NCBI GenBank assembly: GCA_938084685.1
Contig: CALKGE010000011.1
Location: 186,001-250,000, forward strand
Source: an uncultured Pirellulaceae bacterium
GTDB taxonomy: Bacteria > Planctomycetota > Planctomycetia > Pirellulales > Pirellulaceae
Length of the DNA stretch: 64,000 nt
Direction: 5' to 3'
Numbering within the stretch: the first letter of the stretch is position 1; every line of letters starts with the position of its first letter. The notes under the pieces were generated by a model. That model saw only the letters and a list, made by a program, of their open reading frames with translations. It ran no database searches and was not told where the DNA came from. Below, piece after piece: positions 1-9,972 of this stretch. A program made the translations under genes and the position numbers.

Positions 1-77
1 TGAGTGGATCCGTATAGCCCTTAAAGCCATTTTCCTGCTAGAATCCAGCTCGATTGACCATCTGTATAAACCCGGGA

Positions 78-1055
78 ATGGACTCCAGGAAAATGAAATA
101 CTGTCTGACAATCCTTGTCGCCCTGGCACTCGTGCAGTCTGTCGAAGCACAGCAGCAGACAGGGACTGTACCGGCAACCACACAGCCTCAGACACCCCCT
201 TCCCAGGGTATTCGTCAGCAGGCTTCACAAAGAATACAGCCCCCCTCCTTTCTGCCACTCTCAGAAAAACATCAGGAATATGTCCAGCGAGTACTGTTGT
301 ACTGGCAAAATCACACCGAAAAAATTGATCACTACAGAAGTGACTTTGAACGCTGGCAATTTGATACCGTCTACGGACCTCGTAACACCTTCAAGACATT
401 TAGCACAGGCAAAATCCGGTTTGCCAATCCTGACAAAGGGCTATTCCAGGTCGACAAGGTACTGACCTACCAACCAGCCACTGCACAAGCCAAAGCTACC
501 TACAAGGAGATTCCGGGGACACACGGTGAGCACTGGGTTTGCGACGGTAAGAGTGTCTTTGAGTACGACTATCTGAATGAACGATTGACTCAGCAAGTTC
601 TACCAGCCGAACTGCAGGGGAAAAATATTATCAATGGCCCTCTGCCATTCCTCTTTGGTTGTAATGCTCAAGACATCACGAATCGATTTTGGGTTCGTAC
701 CATCACCCCCCAGGAGGTGGTGCAAAGTGAAATCTGGCTGGAAGCCTACCCCAAGACAATGCATGATGCCGCCAACTATCAAAAAGTACATATCATCATC
801 AACCGCGAGGATTTTCTCCCCAAGGGGATGGTGATCTTTGACCGTAGTTACGAAAAAGGGAAAAACCACTCCCGCACCGTCTTTAAATTCAAAGATCGTG
901 AAATCAACTTCGCCACCACGCTGGAAAAACTGAATCCGTTCTATCGAAATTTCTACGAGCCAGCGTTGCCTTCCGGCTGGAAAAAAGTAGTCAACGCAGC
1001 TCCCACAACTCAGCCATCAAGACAGGCAACCAACCCAGGTCAGCCTCCTCGCTAG
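78..1055 (+). CDS. Secreted planctomycete protein, TIGR03009-like
   Basis: Long ORF with N-terminal signal peptide (MKYCLTILVALALVQSVEAQ) and low-complexity P/T/Q tails; start site uncertain (TTG 54, ATG 78 or ATG 93). Confidence 0.7.
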   Translation: MDSRKMKYCLTILVALALVQSVEAQQQTGTVPATTQPQTPPSQGIRQQASQRIQPPSFLPLSEKHQEYVQRVLLYWQNHTEKIDHYRSDFERWQFDTVYGPRNTFKTFSTGKIRFANPDKGLFQVDKVLTYQPATAQAKATYKEIPGTHGEHWVCDGKSVFEYDYLNERLTQQVLPAELQGKNIINGPLPFLFGCNAQDITNRFWVRTITPQEVVQSEIWLEAYPKTMHDAANYQKVHIIINREDFLPKGMVIFDRSYEKGKNHSRTVFKFKDREINFATTLEKLNPFYRNFYEPALPSGWKKVVNAAPTTQPSRQATNPGQPPR

Positions 1056-1095
1056 ACGGAGCAGACCAGTTTTGTCGTCCCTGAAGCTTGTCTAC

Positions 1096-1104
1096 TGATA
1101 TAAT
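1096..1104 (+). promoter_or_regulatory. Candidate extended -10 promoter element (TGATATAAT) upstream of the NfeD-like gene
   Basis: TGnTATAAT match in the 1056-1173 intergenic gap; no well-spaced -35. Confidence 0.35.
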
Positions 1105-1173
1105 GAGAGTCACGTAAGGTTTATCATCCCTACTTGGGCAATACGTTCACTTCCCGAACATAGACTCAGCACA

Positions 1174-3360
1174 GTGTCAGACCTCAACGTCCTCCTCCCG
1201 CGTTTTCGACTCTTACTCAGAACCATGCCGGTTTTTCTGAGCAGCCTTGCTATCCTGTTTACACCTCGGACTTTACCAGCCCAGCAGGCAGACAGTCCGC
1301 AACAAACATCCGTACTGATCGAGTTACAGCTTCCTGTTCAAAACAACAATATTGGAGCAATAACCCGATCGCTTGATACGGCAGCAGAAATTGCCGCCAA
1401 AGCCACCGAAGGAAATCTACGCCCGCTATTGCTGCTACGATTTCTCACTGCGGAAGGAACCAACCGTATTGCCAGTGATTTTGGTGCCTGCAATACGCTG
1501 GAAAGCTATCTTTCCTCGCCCGATCTGACTCGACAGATTCAGACCGTCGCCATTCTCGATGGGCAATATGCCGACCATGCAATTCTTCCGGCCTTGGCCT
1601 GCTCCAAGTTAATCATCAGCCCGGAAACCCGACTGCATGGCCCCGAAAGTGACACCACTCGGCTAACCCCAGAAATGAAGGAGGACTATCGGCGAGTCGC
1701 GTTGGCCCATCAACACATTCCAGCCTCGATCATTGAAGCAATGCTGGATCCGGCAATTGCGTTGTATGAAGTTTCCACAGAGGAAAGTACCTTCTTTGCC
1801 ACTGGCCAGCAGCGGCAGGCTTTGCTGGACGAAGGCAAACTCTCCTCTTCAACCGCCATTTCCATGTCCGGTGATGCCTTCCAGCTGGACCAGGATATCC
1901 TGAGTCGCCAAAATGCGATTTCAATCATCCCCACCAATGACACGACTCTGGCAACCGAACTGAACATTGCTCCCTCCCGATTTCTCAAGTCCTCCGGACC
2001 GATCGGCGATATCCATGCGGTAATCATCGACATGTCTGAACTCGTTGGCCAGGCTCGTATTCGCGACAAACAGATGCTCATCAACAACCTGGCAGAAGAA
2101 CACAATCTGATTATTTTCCAGTTTCAAAATAATGGAGCACATGCCGAAGAGCTTATTAATCTGGCAAACACAATTGCAGATCTGCGGTACGAAAATGTTA
2201 AAACTGTAGCGTTTATTGAGCAGCATGCACGTGGGGCAGCCGGATTGCTGGCATTGGCCTGTGATGAAATCTATATGGGTCCAGATGCCTCTCTCGGTGG
2301 GTTCGGCAACAGTGATGAACTAGGGGAATTAACCTTTGAAACACAGGAAACACTGGAAGCATTGGAAGAGTCCACCTCCCGGGAATGGTCACTCTTCTAC
2401 CGTTGTCTCGACCCGCTGGTAGAACTGCATGTTTACTCGCAGGCAGTCACGGGTGAATCGCGTGCGTTTTGCCCTCAGCAGGTAACAAGTCTTGACGACC
2501 GGGATCAATGGATTCGCGGGGACTCGCTTAATGAACGCCGACATTTTTCAGCAGATGATCTCCGTCGGCTGGGACACCTTCAGGGAATCGCAGCGGATCT
2601 GCCCACCGTACTGGGAAACTTTGATCTTCAACTACCCGATCTCGAAATCAAGACCACGACGGGACTGAGTGGATTTCTGAACGAGGTGGCTCACAGCAAC
2701 TGGTTCCTGTGGGCAACCTTAATAATGGCGATTTATGGTTTGATGGCAGAATTGGCTACGCCTGGCCTGAGTTTTCCGGGTCTGGTTTCACTGCTTGGGT
2801 TTGGCCTGCACATTTGGGCCCGGCACCTGAACGGAACCGTGGACGCGCTGGAAATCATACTGATCCTCATAGGTGTGATCTGCCTGGGAATCGAGATTTT
2901 TGTGACGCCTGGTCTGGGAATTTTTGGGCTTGCCGGAGCATGTGCTCTGATCATTGGACTGATCATGGCAGCTCAATCTTTTTCTTTCCCCACCAATCCA
3001 TTCCAACGCCAGCAGATTGCAGATTCCATTCTGGCTATCGTTGCGACGATTATTGGTTCGGCTGTGCTTTACCGAATGACAGTCCGCGTACTGGGTGACA
3101 CCTTTATCGGTCGGGCGATTGCTCCGAAAAACAGTGATCCGGCAACAGCCCAGCAAACCAGCTGGAATGAATCAATGGTCCATTGGGAACATCTCATCGG
3201 TCAGACAGGACAAACCACTTCACGTTTGTCACCAGCCGGCAAAGTTCGTTTCGGAACCAAAGTTTACGATGTGGTTAGTGACGGACAGATGCTGGAAGCC
3301 AATACCACCGTGAAGGTGATTGAAGTGGTAGGCAATCGCATCGTTGTTTCACCAGTTTAA
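1174..3360 (+). CDS. Long NfeD-family membrane protein with two ClpP/crotonase-like domains and C-terminal NfeD OB-like domain
   Basis: LACDEIYMGPDASLGG motif typical of NfeD/S49-like domains, multi-TM segment, C-terminal LIGQTGQTTSRLSPAGKVRFGTKVYDVVSDG NfeD domain; followed by short NfeD and FloA. Confidence 0.85.
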   Translation: MSDLNVLLPRFRLLLRTMPVFLSSLAILFTPRTLPAQQADSPQQTSVLIELQLPVQNNNIGAITRSLDTAAEIAAKATEGNLRPLLLLRFLTAEGTNRIASDFGACNTLESYLSSPDLTRQIQTVAILDGQYADHAILPALACSKLIISPETRLHGPESDTTRLTPEMKEDYRRVALAHQHIPASIIEAMLDPAIALYEVSTEESTFFATGQQRQALLDEGKLSSSTAISMSGDAFQLDQDILSRQNAISIIPTNDTTLATELNIAPSRFLKSSGPIGDIHAVIIDMSELVGQARIRDKQMLINNLAEEHNLIIFQFQNNGAHAEELINLANTIADLRYENVKTVAFIEQHARGAAGLLALACDEIYMGPDASLGGFGNSDELGELTFETQETLEALEESTSREWSLFYRCLDPLVELHVYSQAVTGESRAFCPQQVTSLDDRDQWIRGDSLNERRHFSADDLRRLGHLQGIAADLPTVLGNFDLQLPDLEIKTTTGLSGFLNEVAHSNWFLWATLIMAIYGLMAELATPGLSFPGLVSLLGFGLHIWARHLNGTVDALEIILILIGVICLGIEIFVTPGLGIFGLAGACALIIGLIMAAQSFSFPTNPFQRQQIADSILAIVATIIGSAVLYRMTVRVLGDTFIGRAIAPKNSDPATAQQTSWNESMVHWEHLIGQTGQTTSRLSPAGKVRFGTKVYDVVSDGQMLEANTTVKVIEVVGNRIVVSPV

Positions 3361-3383
3361 TTCAACAGTCAGCAGGCTCTCGC

Positions 3384-3974
3384 ATGGATCCAAACGTAAT
3401 CTGGGCTATTATTCTCATCGCTCTGGGAAGTGCACTTATCATTCTCGAGCTTTTCATTCCGTCTGGAGGCCTGATCGGCGTTGCCTCGGTAGGCTGTTTT
3501 ATCGGAGCCACCTATCTCGGATACCAAGCGGGACAAACGGCAGGGTTGGTTATTCTCTGCAGTTCCGTCGTGGTGATCGGAGTGATGATCTATCTGGCAT
3601 TAAAAATCTGGCCTCATACTCCCTTGGGTCGAAATGCCTTACCTCCTGAAGAGGATCCATCCCGAGCGGTCACGCGCCATATTGAACATCTGGTGGGCCT
3701 GCGAGGCGTCAGCACTTCCACTTTGATGCCCAATGGTCGTATCGAAGTCGACGGTAAAGCGTATGATGCAGTAAGTCAGGGTACGATCATTGAAGAGGGA
3801 ACTCCCATTGAAGTACTCAGTATTGAAAGTAACCGGATTCTTGTTACCCGGGTTGATCCAGGTGGCTCCTACCCGACCGTCAATGATACCGCAGCATCGG
3901 ACAACGAGGTGATGTATTCATCCTTTGAAGACGATCTCGAACAATCACTGGGTGATGAACCAGACGAGAATTAA
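3384..3974 (+). CDS. Short NfeD family protein
   Basis: TM helices then HLVGLRGVSTSTLMPNGRIEVDGKAYDAVSQG NfeD C-terminal motif; adjacent to floA. Confidence 0.85.
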   Translation: MDPNVIWAIILIALGSALIILELFIPSGGLIGVASVGCFIGATYLGYQAGQTAGLVILCSSVVVIGVMIYLALKIWPHTPLGRNALPPEEDPSRAVTRHIEHLVGLRGVSTSTLMPNGRIEVDGKAYDAVSQGTIIEEGTPIEVLSIESNRILVTRVDPGGSYPTVNDTAASDNEVMYSSFEDDLEQSLGDEPDEN

Positions 3975-4081
3975 GTCGGATTCCGTGAAACCTGCAACGA
4001 ACTTTGGTAAAACTACGTGTGAACGTGGAATCCACGATTCTCATCTGACATTTTGTTTAACTTCTTCCTGGTGAAACATTC

Positions 4082-5131
4082 ATGAACCATCTGTTGCTTG
4101 CGGACGGATTCGAGCCGCTGCATATCGTTGGCATCGTTGCCCTGATCTTCCTTCTGGTTGTGATCTATATTTTCATTTCCTACTTTAAGCTGTACATCCA
4201 ATGTAAGCTGACTCGAGCAGGAATTGGATTTGTTGATCTGATCAGCATGACATTCAAGAAGATTCCAGTTTCCATGATCGTCCAGAGTAAAATCATGGCT
4301 GTCAAAGCCGACCTGACGGAAGACGAAGGAGTCACGCTCGAAGCACTCACCTCACACCACCTGGCCGGCGGAGATGTGCCATTGGTCATACGAGCGCTGA
4401 TTGCCGCTCGGAAAGCCAAGATTATCCGCCTCACTTTTCGGGAATCCATGGAAATAGACCGAGCAGGTCGTAATGTGCTGGCAGCCGTGCAAACCAGCGT
4501 CTATCCCAAAGTTATCGACTGCCCTTCGCTCGACTCAGGCAAATCAAAACTGGATGCCGTGGCAAAAGACGGGATCGAACTATATGTTCGTGCCCGAGTG
4601 ACAGTGCGAGCGAATTTGCAGCAGCTGATCGGAGGTGCAACAGAAGAAACGATCACAGCACGGGTCGGTGAAGGCATTATCAGTGCTATTGGATCAGCCA
4701 GCTCTCATAAGGAAGTGCTGGAAAACCCGGACGTGATTTCCAAGAAAGTACTTGCCGATCGACTCGATTCACAGACTGCCTTTGAAATCGTCTCGATTGA
4801 CATCGCCGACATTGATGTGGGAGGTAACATCGGAGCCAAACTTCAAGCTGATCAGGCCGAAGCTGACACCCAGGTTGCGCGTGCCAGAGCGGAAGGCCGC
4901 CGAGCAATGGCTGTTGCACTTGAACAGGAAAAGGTGGCCACCATTCAGGAAAGCAAAGCTCTATTGATCTCTGCCAAAGCTGAAGTGCCGAAAGCAATTT
5001 CAGATGCGTTCAACAGTGGGAAGCTCGGGATCATGGATTACTATCGTATTACCAATATCCAAGCCGACACAGACATGCGCACGTCATTTGCCAAAGGTTC
5101 TGCAGCAGAAGAATTGACCGCGGAGGCTTAA
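4082..5131 (+). CDS. floA: Flotillin-like protein FloA (UPF0365/YqfA family)
   Basis: Characteristic sequence IDIADIDVGGNIGAKLQADQAEADTQVARARAEGRRAMAVALEQE; next to NfeD genes. Confidence 0.93.
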   Translation: MNHLLLADGFEPLHIVGIVALIFLLVVIYIFISYFKLYIQCKLTRAGIGFVDLISMTFKKIPVSMIVQSKIMAVKADLTEDEGVTLEALTSHHLAGGDVPLVIRALIAARKAKIIRLTFRESMEIDRAGRNVLAAVQTSVYPKVIDCPSLDSGKSKLDAVAKDGIELYVRARVTVRANLQQLIGGATEETITARVGEGIISAIGSASSHKEVLENPDVISKKVLADRLDSQTAFEIVSIDIADIDVGGNIGAKLQADQAEADTQVARARAEGRRAMAVALEQEKVATIQESKALLISAKAEVPKAISDAFNSGKLGIMDYYRITNIQADTDMRTSFAKGSAAEELTAEA

Positions 5132-5137
5132 CTAAAT

Positions 5138-5539
5138 ATGGCCGGACTGATTAAAACGATCATCGAAGCAATTCGGGAAGGTTTGGACCAACTGGTTCAG
5201 GAACCAATGGGACCTCCTCAAAAACGACAGGTTCCTCGACGCGCTCCTGCAAAACGTGTTCCTGTCAATCCGCCACCCTCCCATTCCCCGTCCTCTTTTG
5301 AATCACCGTTTTCATTGAAACCTGAAAACGTGATCGATCTGGTCCGTGAGCAGCACAATCCCCAGACATCACCCGTCGCTGATTTAAAACAATCCGCTCC
5401 CCTAAAAAAGCCAACCTCTGTCGTCAAGTCCGAGTCGGCAATCAAGGCGCACGAGCTGTTGCGATCACCCGGAGGAGCCCGCCAAGCAATCATTCTCAGT
5501 GAAATCCTTAACCGGCCTGAACATCGCTGGAAAAAATAG
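5138..5539 (+). CDS. Hypothetical proline-rich protein, likely co-transcribed with floA
   Basis: ORF starting 7 nt after the floA stop, same strand. Confidence 0.6.
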   Translation: MAGLIKTIIEAIREGLDQLVQEPMGPPQKRQVPRRAPAKRVPVNPPPSHSPSSFESPFSLKPENVIDLVREQHNPQTSPVADLKQSAPLKKPTSVVKSESAIKAHELLRSPGGARQAIILSEILNRPEHRWKK

Positions 5540-5556
5540 CCGTCGCGACCTTTTCT

Positions 5557-5633
5557 GCTCCTTCCCCGCTCCTTCCCCGCTGCTTCCCCGCTGCTTCCCC
5601 GCTGCTTCCCTGCTCCTTCCTCGCTCCTTCCTC
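5557..5633. repeat. Short tandem repeat, 7 copies of an 11-bp unit (gctSSttccYc)
   Basis: gctccttcccc x2, gctgcttcccc x2, gctgcttccct, gctccttcctc x2. Confidence 0.9.
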
Positions 5634-5691
5634 GCTTTAGAACAACGGACAAACGGAACCATGCCGTCAGACCCGATGGCGATTTCCCCAA

Positions 5692-5739
5692 GCTGGGCAA
5701 CTATTCACTACCCGTGCTGGGCAACTATTCACTACCCGT
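5692..5739. repeat. Perfect 24-bp tandem duplication (gctgggcaactattcactacccgt x2)
   Basis: Direct reading of the sequence. Confidence 0.95.
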
Positions 5740-5930
5740 CTAGCTGCACCCTGAGGGTTCGGCACACCATGTACGTATCACCGGCTTGCTCAAGAGCTTG
5801 ATTCAATCATGGGGGCGTGAAAACCAGCCGGGAAATAACTAGAATATCGATTAAAGTGCGAACCACATCACTATTAAACAAGCGGGACGGAAAAACCTGC
5901 GACCAATCAATCTAACAAGGAAAGAACAAC

Positions 5931-6842
5931 ATGAGTGTTATTTCGATCGAACCTGGAAAGACGAAGATCGGCTGGATCGGAACCGGCGTCATGGGGGCCA
6001 GCATGTGCGGTCACCTGATGGATCAGGGGTTTGAAGCCACCATCTACACCCGCTCCAAAGAAAAAGCACAGGCGCTGCTCGACAAAGGAGCTCAATGGGC
6101 TGACACTCCCCAGGCTGTCGCTGAAAACAGTGATGTCATTTTTGCGATCGTAGGATTTCCCGCCGACGTGCGGGCAGTCTTTCTGGGTGAGGACGGAGCG
6201 CTGGCTGGTAGTAAAGAAGGAAACATTCTGGTCGATATGACCACCAGTGAACCTTCGCTGGCCGTTGAAATCTATCAAGCCGCTCAGGCTCGGGGAGTTC
6301 ACAGCGTGGATGCTCCTGTCTCTGGCGGTGATGTAGGAGCCAAGAACGGTACGCTGTCAATCATGATCGGCGGCGACAAGGAAATCGTGGACGCCTTACA
6401 ACCGATGTGGGATGCCATGGGTCAAACCATCGTCCATCAGGGCGGAGCTGGTGCGGGACAACACACCAAGATGGTCAACCAGACTTTGATTGCCACCAAT
6501 ATGATCGGCGTTTGTGAGGCATTACTGTACGGTTACAAAGCCGGACTTGATTTACCAACCGTGATGCAGTCCGTTGCATCAGGTGCTGCCGGTAGCTGGT
6601 CGCTCTCCAACCTGGGGCCACGTATTATCGACAAGAATTTTGACCCGGGCTTCTTTGTAGAACACTTTATCAAGGACATGGGAATTGCTATCGACGAAGC
6701 CAACAAGATGGGACTCTGCCTGCCAGGCCTGGCGTTGTCCAAACAACTTTACGAAGGACTCAAGTCGCAAGGACATGGACGTGACGGAACACACGCTCTG
6801 CAACTCGCGCTAAGTCGACTCTCCGGAGTCGAGTGGAACTAG
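5931..6842 (+). CDS. NAD(P)-dependent beta-hydroxyacid dehydrogenase (3-hydroxyisobutyrate dehydrogenase / tartronate semialdehyde reductase family)
   Basis: [19 protein letters not shown]-binding motif, [22 protein letters not shown] substrate motif, [11 protein letters not shown] catalytic lysine region. Confidence 0.92.
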   Translation: MSVISIEPGKTKIGWIGTGVMGASMCGHLMDQGFEATIYTRSKEKAQALLDKGAQWADTPQAVAENSDVIFAIVGFPADVRAVFLGEDGALAGSKEGNILVDMTTSEPSLAVEIYQAAQARGVHSVDAPVSGGDVGAKNGTLSIMIGGDKEIVDALQPMWDAMGQTIVHQGGAGAGQHTKMVNQTLIATNMIGVCEALLYGYKAGLDLPTVMQSVASGAAGSWSLSNLGPRIIDKNFDPGFFVEHFIKDMGIAIDEANKMGLCLPGLALSKQLYEGLKSQGHGRDGTHALQLALSRLSGVEWN

Positions 6843-6862
6843 CGTCTGTTCCAACGATCAAC

Positions 6863-6903
6863 AAAAAACGGCCAGACGTTTTCCATACCTCTGGCCGTTT
6901 TTT
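6863..6903. terminator. Bidirectional intrinsic terminator between convergent genes
   Basis: AAAAAACGGCCAGA-cgttttccatacc-TCTGGCCGTTTTTT perfect inverted repeat with A and T tracts. Confidence 0.92.
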
Positions 6904-6924
6904 GATGCGCTTCAGGCACATCCT

Positions 6925-7806
6925 TTATTTTGTAAATCGGACGCCGGTCGTATTCAGTTTTCGACGGTAGACTTTGTCCTGAGTTGTTGCGTAAAGATAA
7001 TTCAAATCGGGACCACCAAATACCACGTTGGATAAAAATGCACGCTGTGGTTTGGATAGGATGCCACTCAAGCGACCCTGCGTGTCAAAAACCTGTACTC
7101 CCAGGCTGGTACACACAAACAAACGCCCGACCTTGTCGACCGTCATACCGTCTGCGCCACTCTCCATGCTACCGATAGGTAACTGCATCGCACTGTAAGG
7201 CTGCTGATGGTTAAGACTGCCATCAGCTGAAATGCAGAAATTCCACAGATGTTCCCCTTTCATGTCGGATACCACGAGTTGTTTTTGATCGGGCCAGACG
7301 ATAATCCCGTTGGGAAACGTAATTCCAGATGCGACCTCTTTGAGCTTCCGATCCGGTGACACATTCCAGACTTTTCCGTCAACATGATCGGTAAAGAAGA
7401 TGTGACCGTCTGCCAACACAACCAGATCGTTGCAGTTCACATCTTCGGCCATCGAAGTCGGAGTACCATCTGCAGCAAACTGAACAATTGCCTTTCCGCC
7501 GATACTGGTACCGTATAATTTGCCATCAGCACCAAACATGAGACCAGCTGTTTTGTTAGCCTGATCACTGAAAAGTGTGACTTTCCCCTGCAGGTCAACC
7601 TTATAGATTTTGGAAGCAGGTACATCCGTAAAAAACACCTCACCTGCGTCATTGACTGCCGGACCTTCCGTGAACTGATACCCTTCAGCCACCAATTCCC
7701 AGGACTCACCGTCAATCATAATCTGCGAGATGGGCAGATCCTGTGCATTCAGTGGATTCGATGTCCCACTCCATAACAACAAAAGAACCAGATACTTCTT
7801 CATCAT
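6925..7806 (-). CDS. SMP-30/gluconolactonase/LRE family protein
   Basis: YQFTEGPAVNDAGEVFFTDVPASKIYKVD and FPNGIIVWPDQKQLVVSD motifs; signal peptide at MMKKYLVLLLLWSGTSNPLNAQ. Confidence 0.88.
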   Translation of the reverse strand: MMKKYLVLLLLWSGTSNPLNAQDLPISQIMIDGESWELVAEGYQFTEGPAVNDAGEVFFTDVPASKIYKVDLQGKVTLFSDQANKTAGLMFGADGKLYGTSIGGKAIVQFAADGTPTSMAEDVNCNDLVVLADGHIFFTDHVDGKVWNVSPDRKLKEVASGITFPNGIIVWPDQKQLVVSDMKGEHLWNFCISADGSLNHQQPYSAMQLPIGSMESGADGMTVDKVGRLFVCTSLGVQVFDTQGRLSGILSKPQRAFLSNVVFGGPDLNYLYATTQDKVYRRKLNTTGVRFTK

Positions 7807-7823
7807 CCTATCGCTCCCCTTTG

Positions 7824-8720
7824 CTAATTCGATCCCTGTGGCGTATCCGGATGATCCCGCCACAGCCAAGTGAGGATCTCGGGAAGAATCGTACCACCAT
7901 GACGCCCGCTATGTCCCTCTGTTCCCATGACAAACTGATAATCATAACCAGCGTATTTAAGAGCGGCTGCCATCTGCTCATTGGCCAAGGGCCAGTTACC
8001 AAACAGATTATCCAGATCTGAACTTCCTTCCTGCAGGAAGACGCGAATTGGCTTTTTCTCCGCTTTGCGAATCAAAGCCGGATAGACGTGGCCACCACGA
8101 ATATTCGTGAAACTACCGATGTAGGAGACCACTTTGGAAAAGTAGTCGGGACGTTCCCAGGCAGCTGTGAACGCACAAATACCTCCACTGCTTATCCCGC
8201 AGATGGCTCGACCTTCGGCCGAGTCTGTGAGGTTGTAGTCCTTACCGATCGCCGGCAATAACTCGTCAATCAGGAATTGGGCATACTGGTCTCCCAGGCT
8301 GTCATATTCAAAGCTTCGATTCCTGCGAGGTGTGCCTCCTGGTTGCTCTGCGGGAATCACTCCCGGATTTATAAACACTCCGATCGTGACCGGCATCCTG
8401 CCTTGATGAATCAGGTTGTCAAACACGATAGGTACTCGTGAATGTCCCTTTTCCCGGACATATCCACCACCATCATTAAAAACCATGAGACTGGCCGGCT
8501 TCGTCTTGTCATACTGAGCCGGTACATAAATCCAGTAATCACGTTGGGTACCGGGAAACACTTTACTGTTTTCCCAACGATGCTGCGTCACCTTGCCTTG
8601 TGGCACTCCATCCTGTCGCTGGGAATCAGGTCCATATTCGTATTTGCTCTGGCCAAGAAGTTGAGAACAGAATCCCAACAGTAAGAGAGCGACCGCCCCA
8701 GGCAATTGTATTCGTATCAT
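7824..8720 (-). CDS. Secreted alpha/beta-hydrolase esterase (enterochelin esterase-like)
   Basis: [35 protein letters not shown] nucleophile-elbow region; signal peptide. Confidence 0.85.
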   Translation of the reverse strand: MIRIQLPGAVALLLLGFCSQLLGQSKYEYGPDSQRQDGVPQGKVTQHRWENSKVFPGTQRDYWIYVPAQYDKTKPASLMVFNDGGGYVREKGHSRVPIVFDNLIHQGRMPVTIGVFINPGVIPAEQPGGTPRRNRSFEYDSLGDQYAQFLIDELLPAIGKDYNLTDSAEGRAICGISSGGICAFTAAWERPDYFSKVVSYIGSFTNIRGGHVYPALIRKAEKKPIRVFLQEGSSDLDNLFGNWPLANEQMAAALKYAGYDYQFVMGTEGHSGRHGGTILPEILTWLWRDHPDTPQGSN

Positions 8721-8783
8721 TGAGTTATCCGTGGTTGAGAAAGGGATTAGAAACATTCATTCCCAGCACTCATGATAACAGGA

Positions 8784-8859
8784 TTAAACCCTCGAGTGAG
8801 AGCCTGCGAGGTTTAACAAGCGCATAGACAAACGACGCCTTACGAGCAGACGTCGTTTG
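8784..8859. other. Two consecutive hairpins downstream (minus strand) of the 29-aa basic ORF
   Basis: TTAAACCcTCG/CGAGGTTTAA (8784-8816) and CAAACGACG/CGTCGTTTG (8829-8859); no adjacent T-tract. Confidence 0.6.
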
Positions 8860-8893
8860 AGAATCCATGTTATATCTGTTACACCGTTAAGAA

Positions 8894-8983
8894 CTATTTC
8901 TTGCGGTGGCGGATCTTTGCACGCATACGTCGTTTCTTACGACCGATCTTGCGTCGTCCTTTTCCTGTACGTTTTGTTCCCAC
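8894..8983 (-). CDS. 29-aa highly basic small protein (VGTKRTGKGRRKIGRKKRRMRAKIRHRKK), AURKAIP1/COX24-like or ribosome-associated
   Basis: Complete ORF with GTG start, TAG stop and GGAGAA Shine-Dalgarno 7-8 nt upstream; about 60% K/R; below the length cutoff of the supplied ORF track. Confidence 0.72.
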   Translation of the reverse strand: MGTKRTGKGRRKIGRKKRRMRAKIRHRKK

Positions 8984-9135
8984 TGGGAATTCTCCAATTA
9001 GTAACTCACTTTCATAAGAAGCGAGCCAGCATGACTGTCAACCAAAAGGTTAATCGTATACTCAACCTGAGGTTCACGCAACCGGCGAATCACCCATTTT
9101 ACCTCGGCTGTTAAACCCTTAAATACGAGCCACTT

Positions 9136-9972
9136 TCATTTGGAACCGGTCATCGTAATCCCGCGTGTAAAGCTCTTTTGTGCGACAAAAAACAGGAGCA
9201 CCATGGGGATGGTAAACATCACGCTGGCCGCCATCAGCAAGTGAGTCTGATCTGCGTAAGAACTCACAAACTGCTCGAGTCCGTAGGCCAGTGGGAATTT
9301 CTCATGATCGCTGAGATACAGCAGCGGGCTGCTAAAGTCGTTCCAGCTGGCCACCAACTGGAACATTGCCACGGTGATCAATGCCGGCTTACTCAGAGGT
9401 AACACGATTCGCCAGTAAATCCCAAATTCGCTCAGACCATCCAGTCGGGCTGCCTCGCTGATTTCTTCAGGAATCGCCAGAAAGAATTGTCGTAGCAAAA
9501 AGATATAAAAGGCATCTCCCAAAAATGTCGGCAGAATGATCGCCGCCAGATGATTGTAGAGTCCCAGTTCACTGAACAGCACGAACCGAGGAATCATTGT
9601 CACGTGCCATGGTAACAGCATGGTACCCATCAATATGGCAAACATCAGATTCCGCCCCCGCCACTTTAAGCGGGCAAACCCATAAGCCACCAGCGAACAG
9701 GATACGACCGTCCCAATCACGCTACCAACACAAAGCACGATCGAGTTTGCAAGGTACTTCATGTAAGGAATCGCCTGAAGTGCCTGCTGGTAGTTGTCCA
9801 ATTCCACCGACTGGGGCACTAGACTGAACGGATCACTGGTAAGCTGCTCGGCAGGTTTTATCGACGCCAGCAGCATTAAAACCAACGGCCATATGAACAG
9901 ACCGCTGACACAAATCAGAGCCATGAACCTCCACATCCCAGATGTTCTTGACGCTCTATTCATCGAATCCAC
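9136..9972 (-). CDS. Carbohydrate ABC transporter permease (MalG/UgpE type)
   Basis: EEISEAARLDGLSEFGIYWRIVLPLSKPALITV EAA-loop motif. Confidence 0.93.
   Translation of the reverse strand: MDSMNRASRTSGMWRFMALICVSGLFIWPLVLMLLASIKPAEQLTSDPFSLVPQSVELDNYQQALQAIPYMKYLANSIVLCVGSVIGTVVSCSLVAYGFARLKWRGRNLMFAILMGTMLLPWHVTMIPRFVLFSELGLYNHLAAIILPTFLGDAFYIFLLRQFFLAIPEEISEAARLDGLSEFGIYWRIVLPLSKPALITVAMFQLVASWNDFSSPLLYLSDHEKFPLAYGLEQFVSSYADQTHLLMAASVMFTIPMVLLFFVAQKSFTRGITMTGSK

Noticed and set aside
5557-5633. Possible CRISPR array
   Set aside because: Units are 11 bp, directly adjacent with no spacers, and no cas genes are present; the same applies to 28971-29031.
5218-5700. 160-aa minus-strand ORF across the 11-bp repeats
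   Set aside because: Low-complexity GKQRGSSGEAAGKERG translation generated by the tandem repeat; opposite a more plausible ORF.
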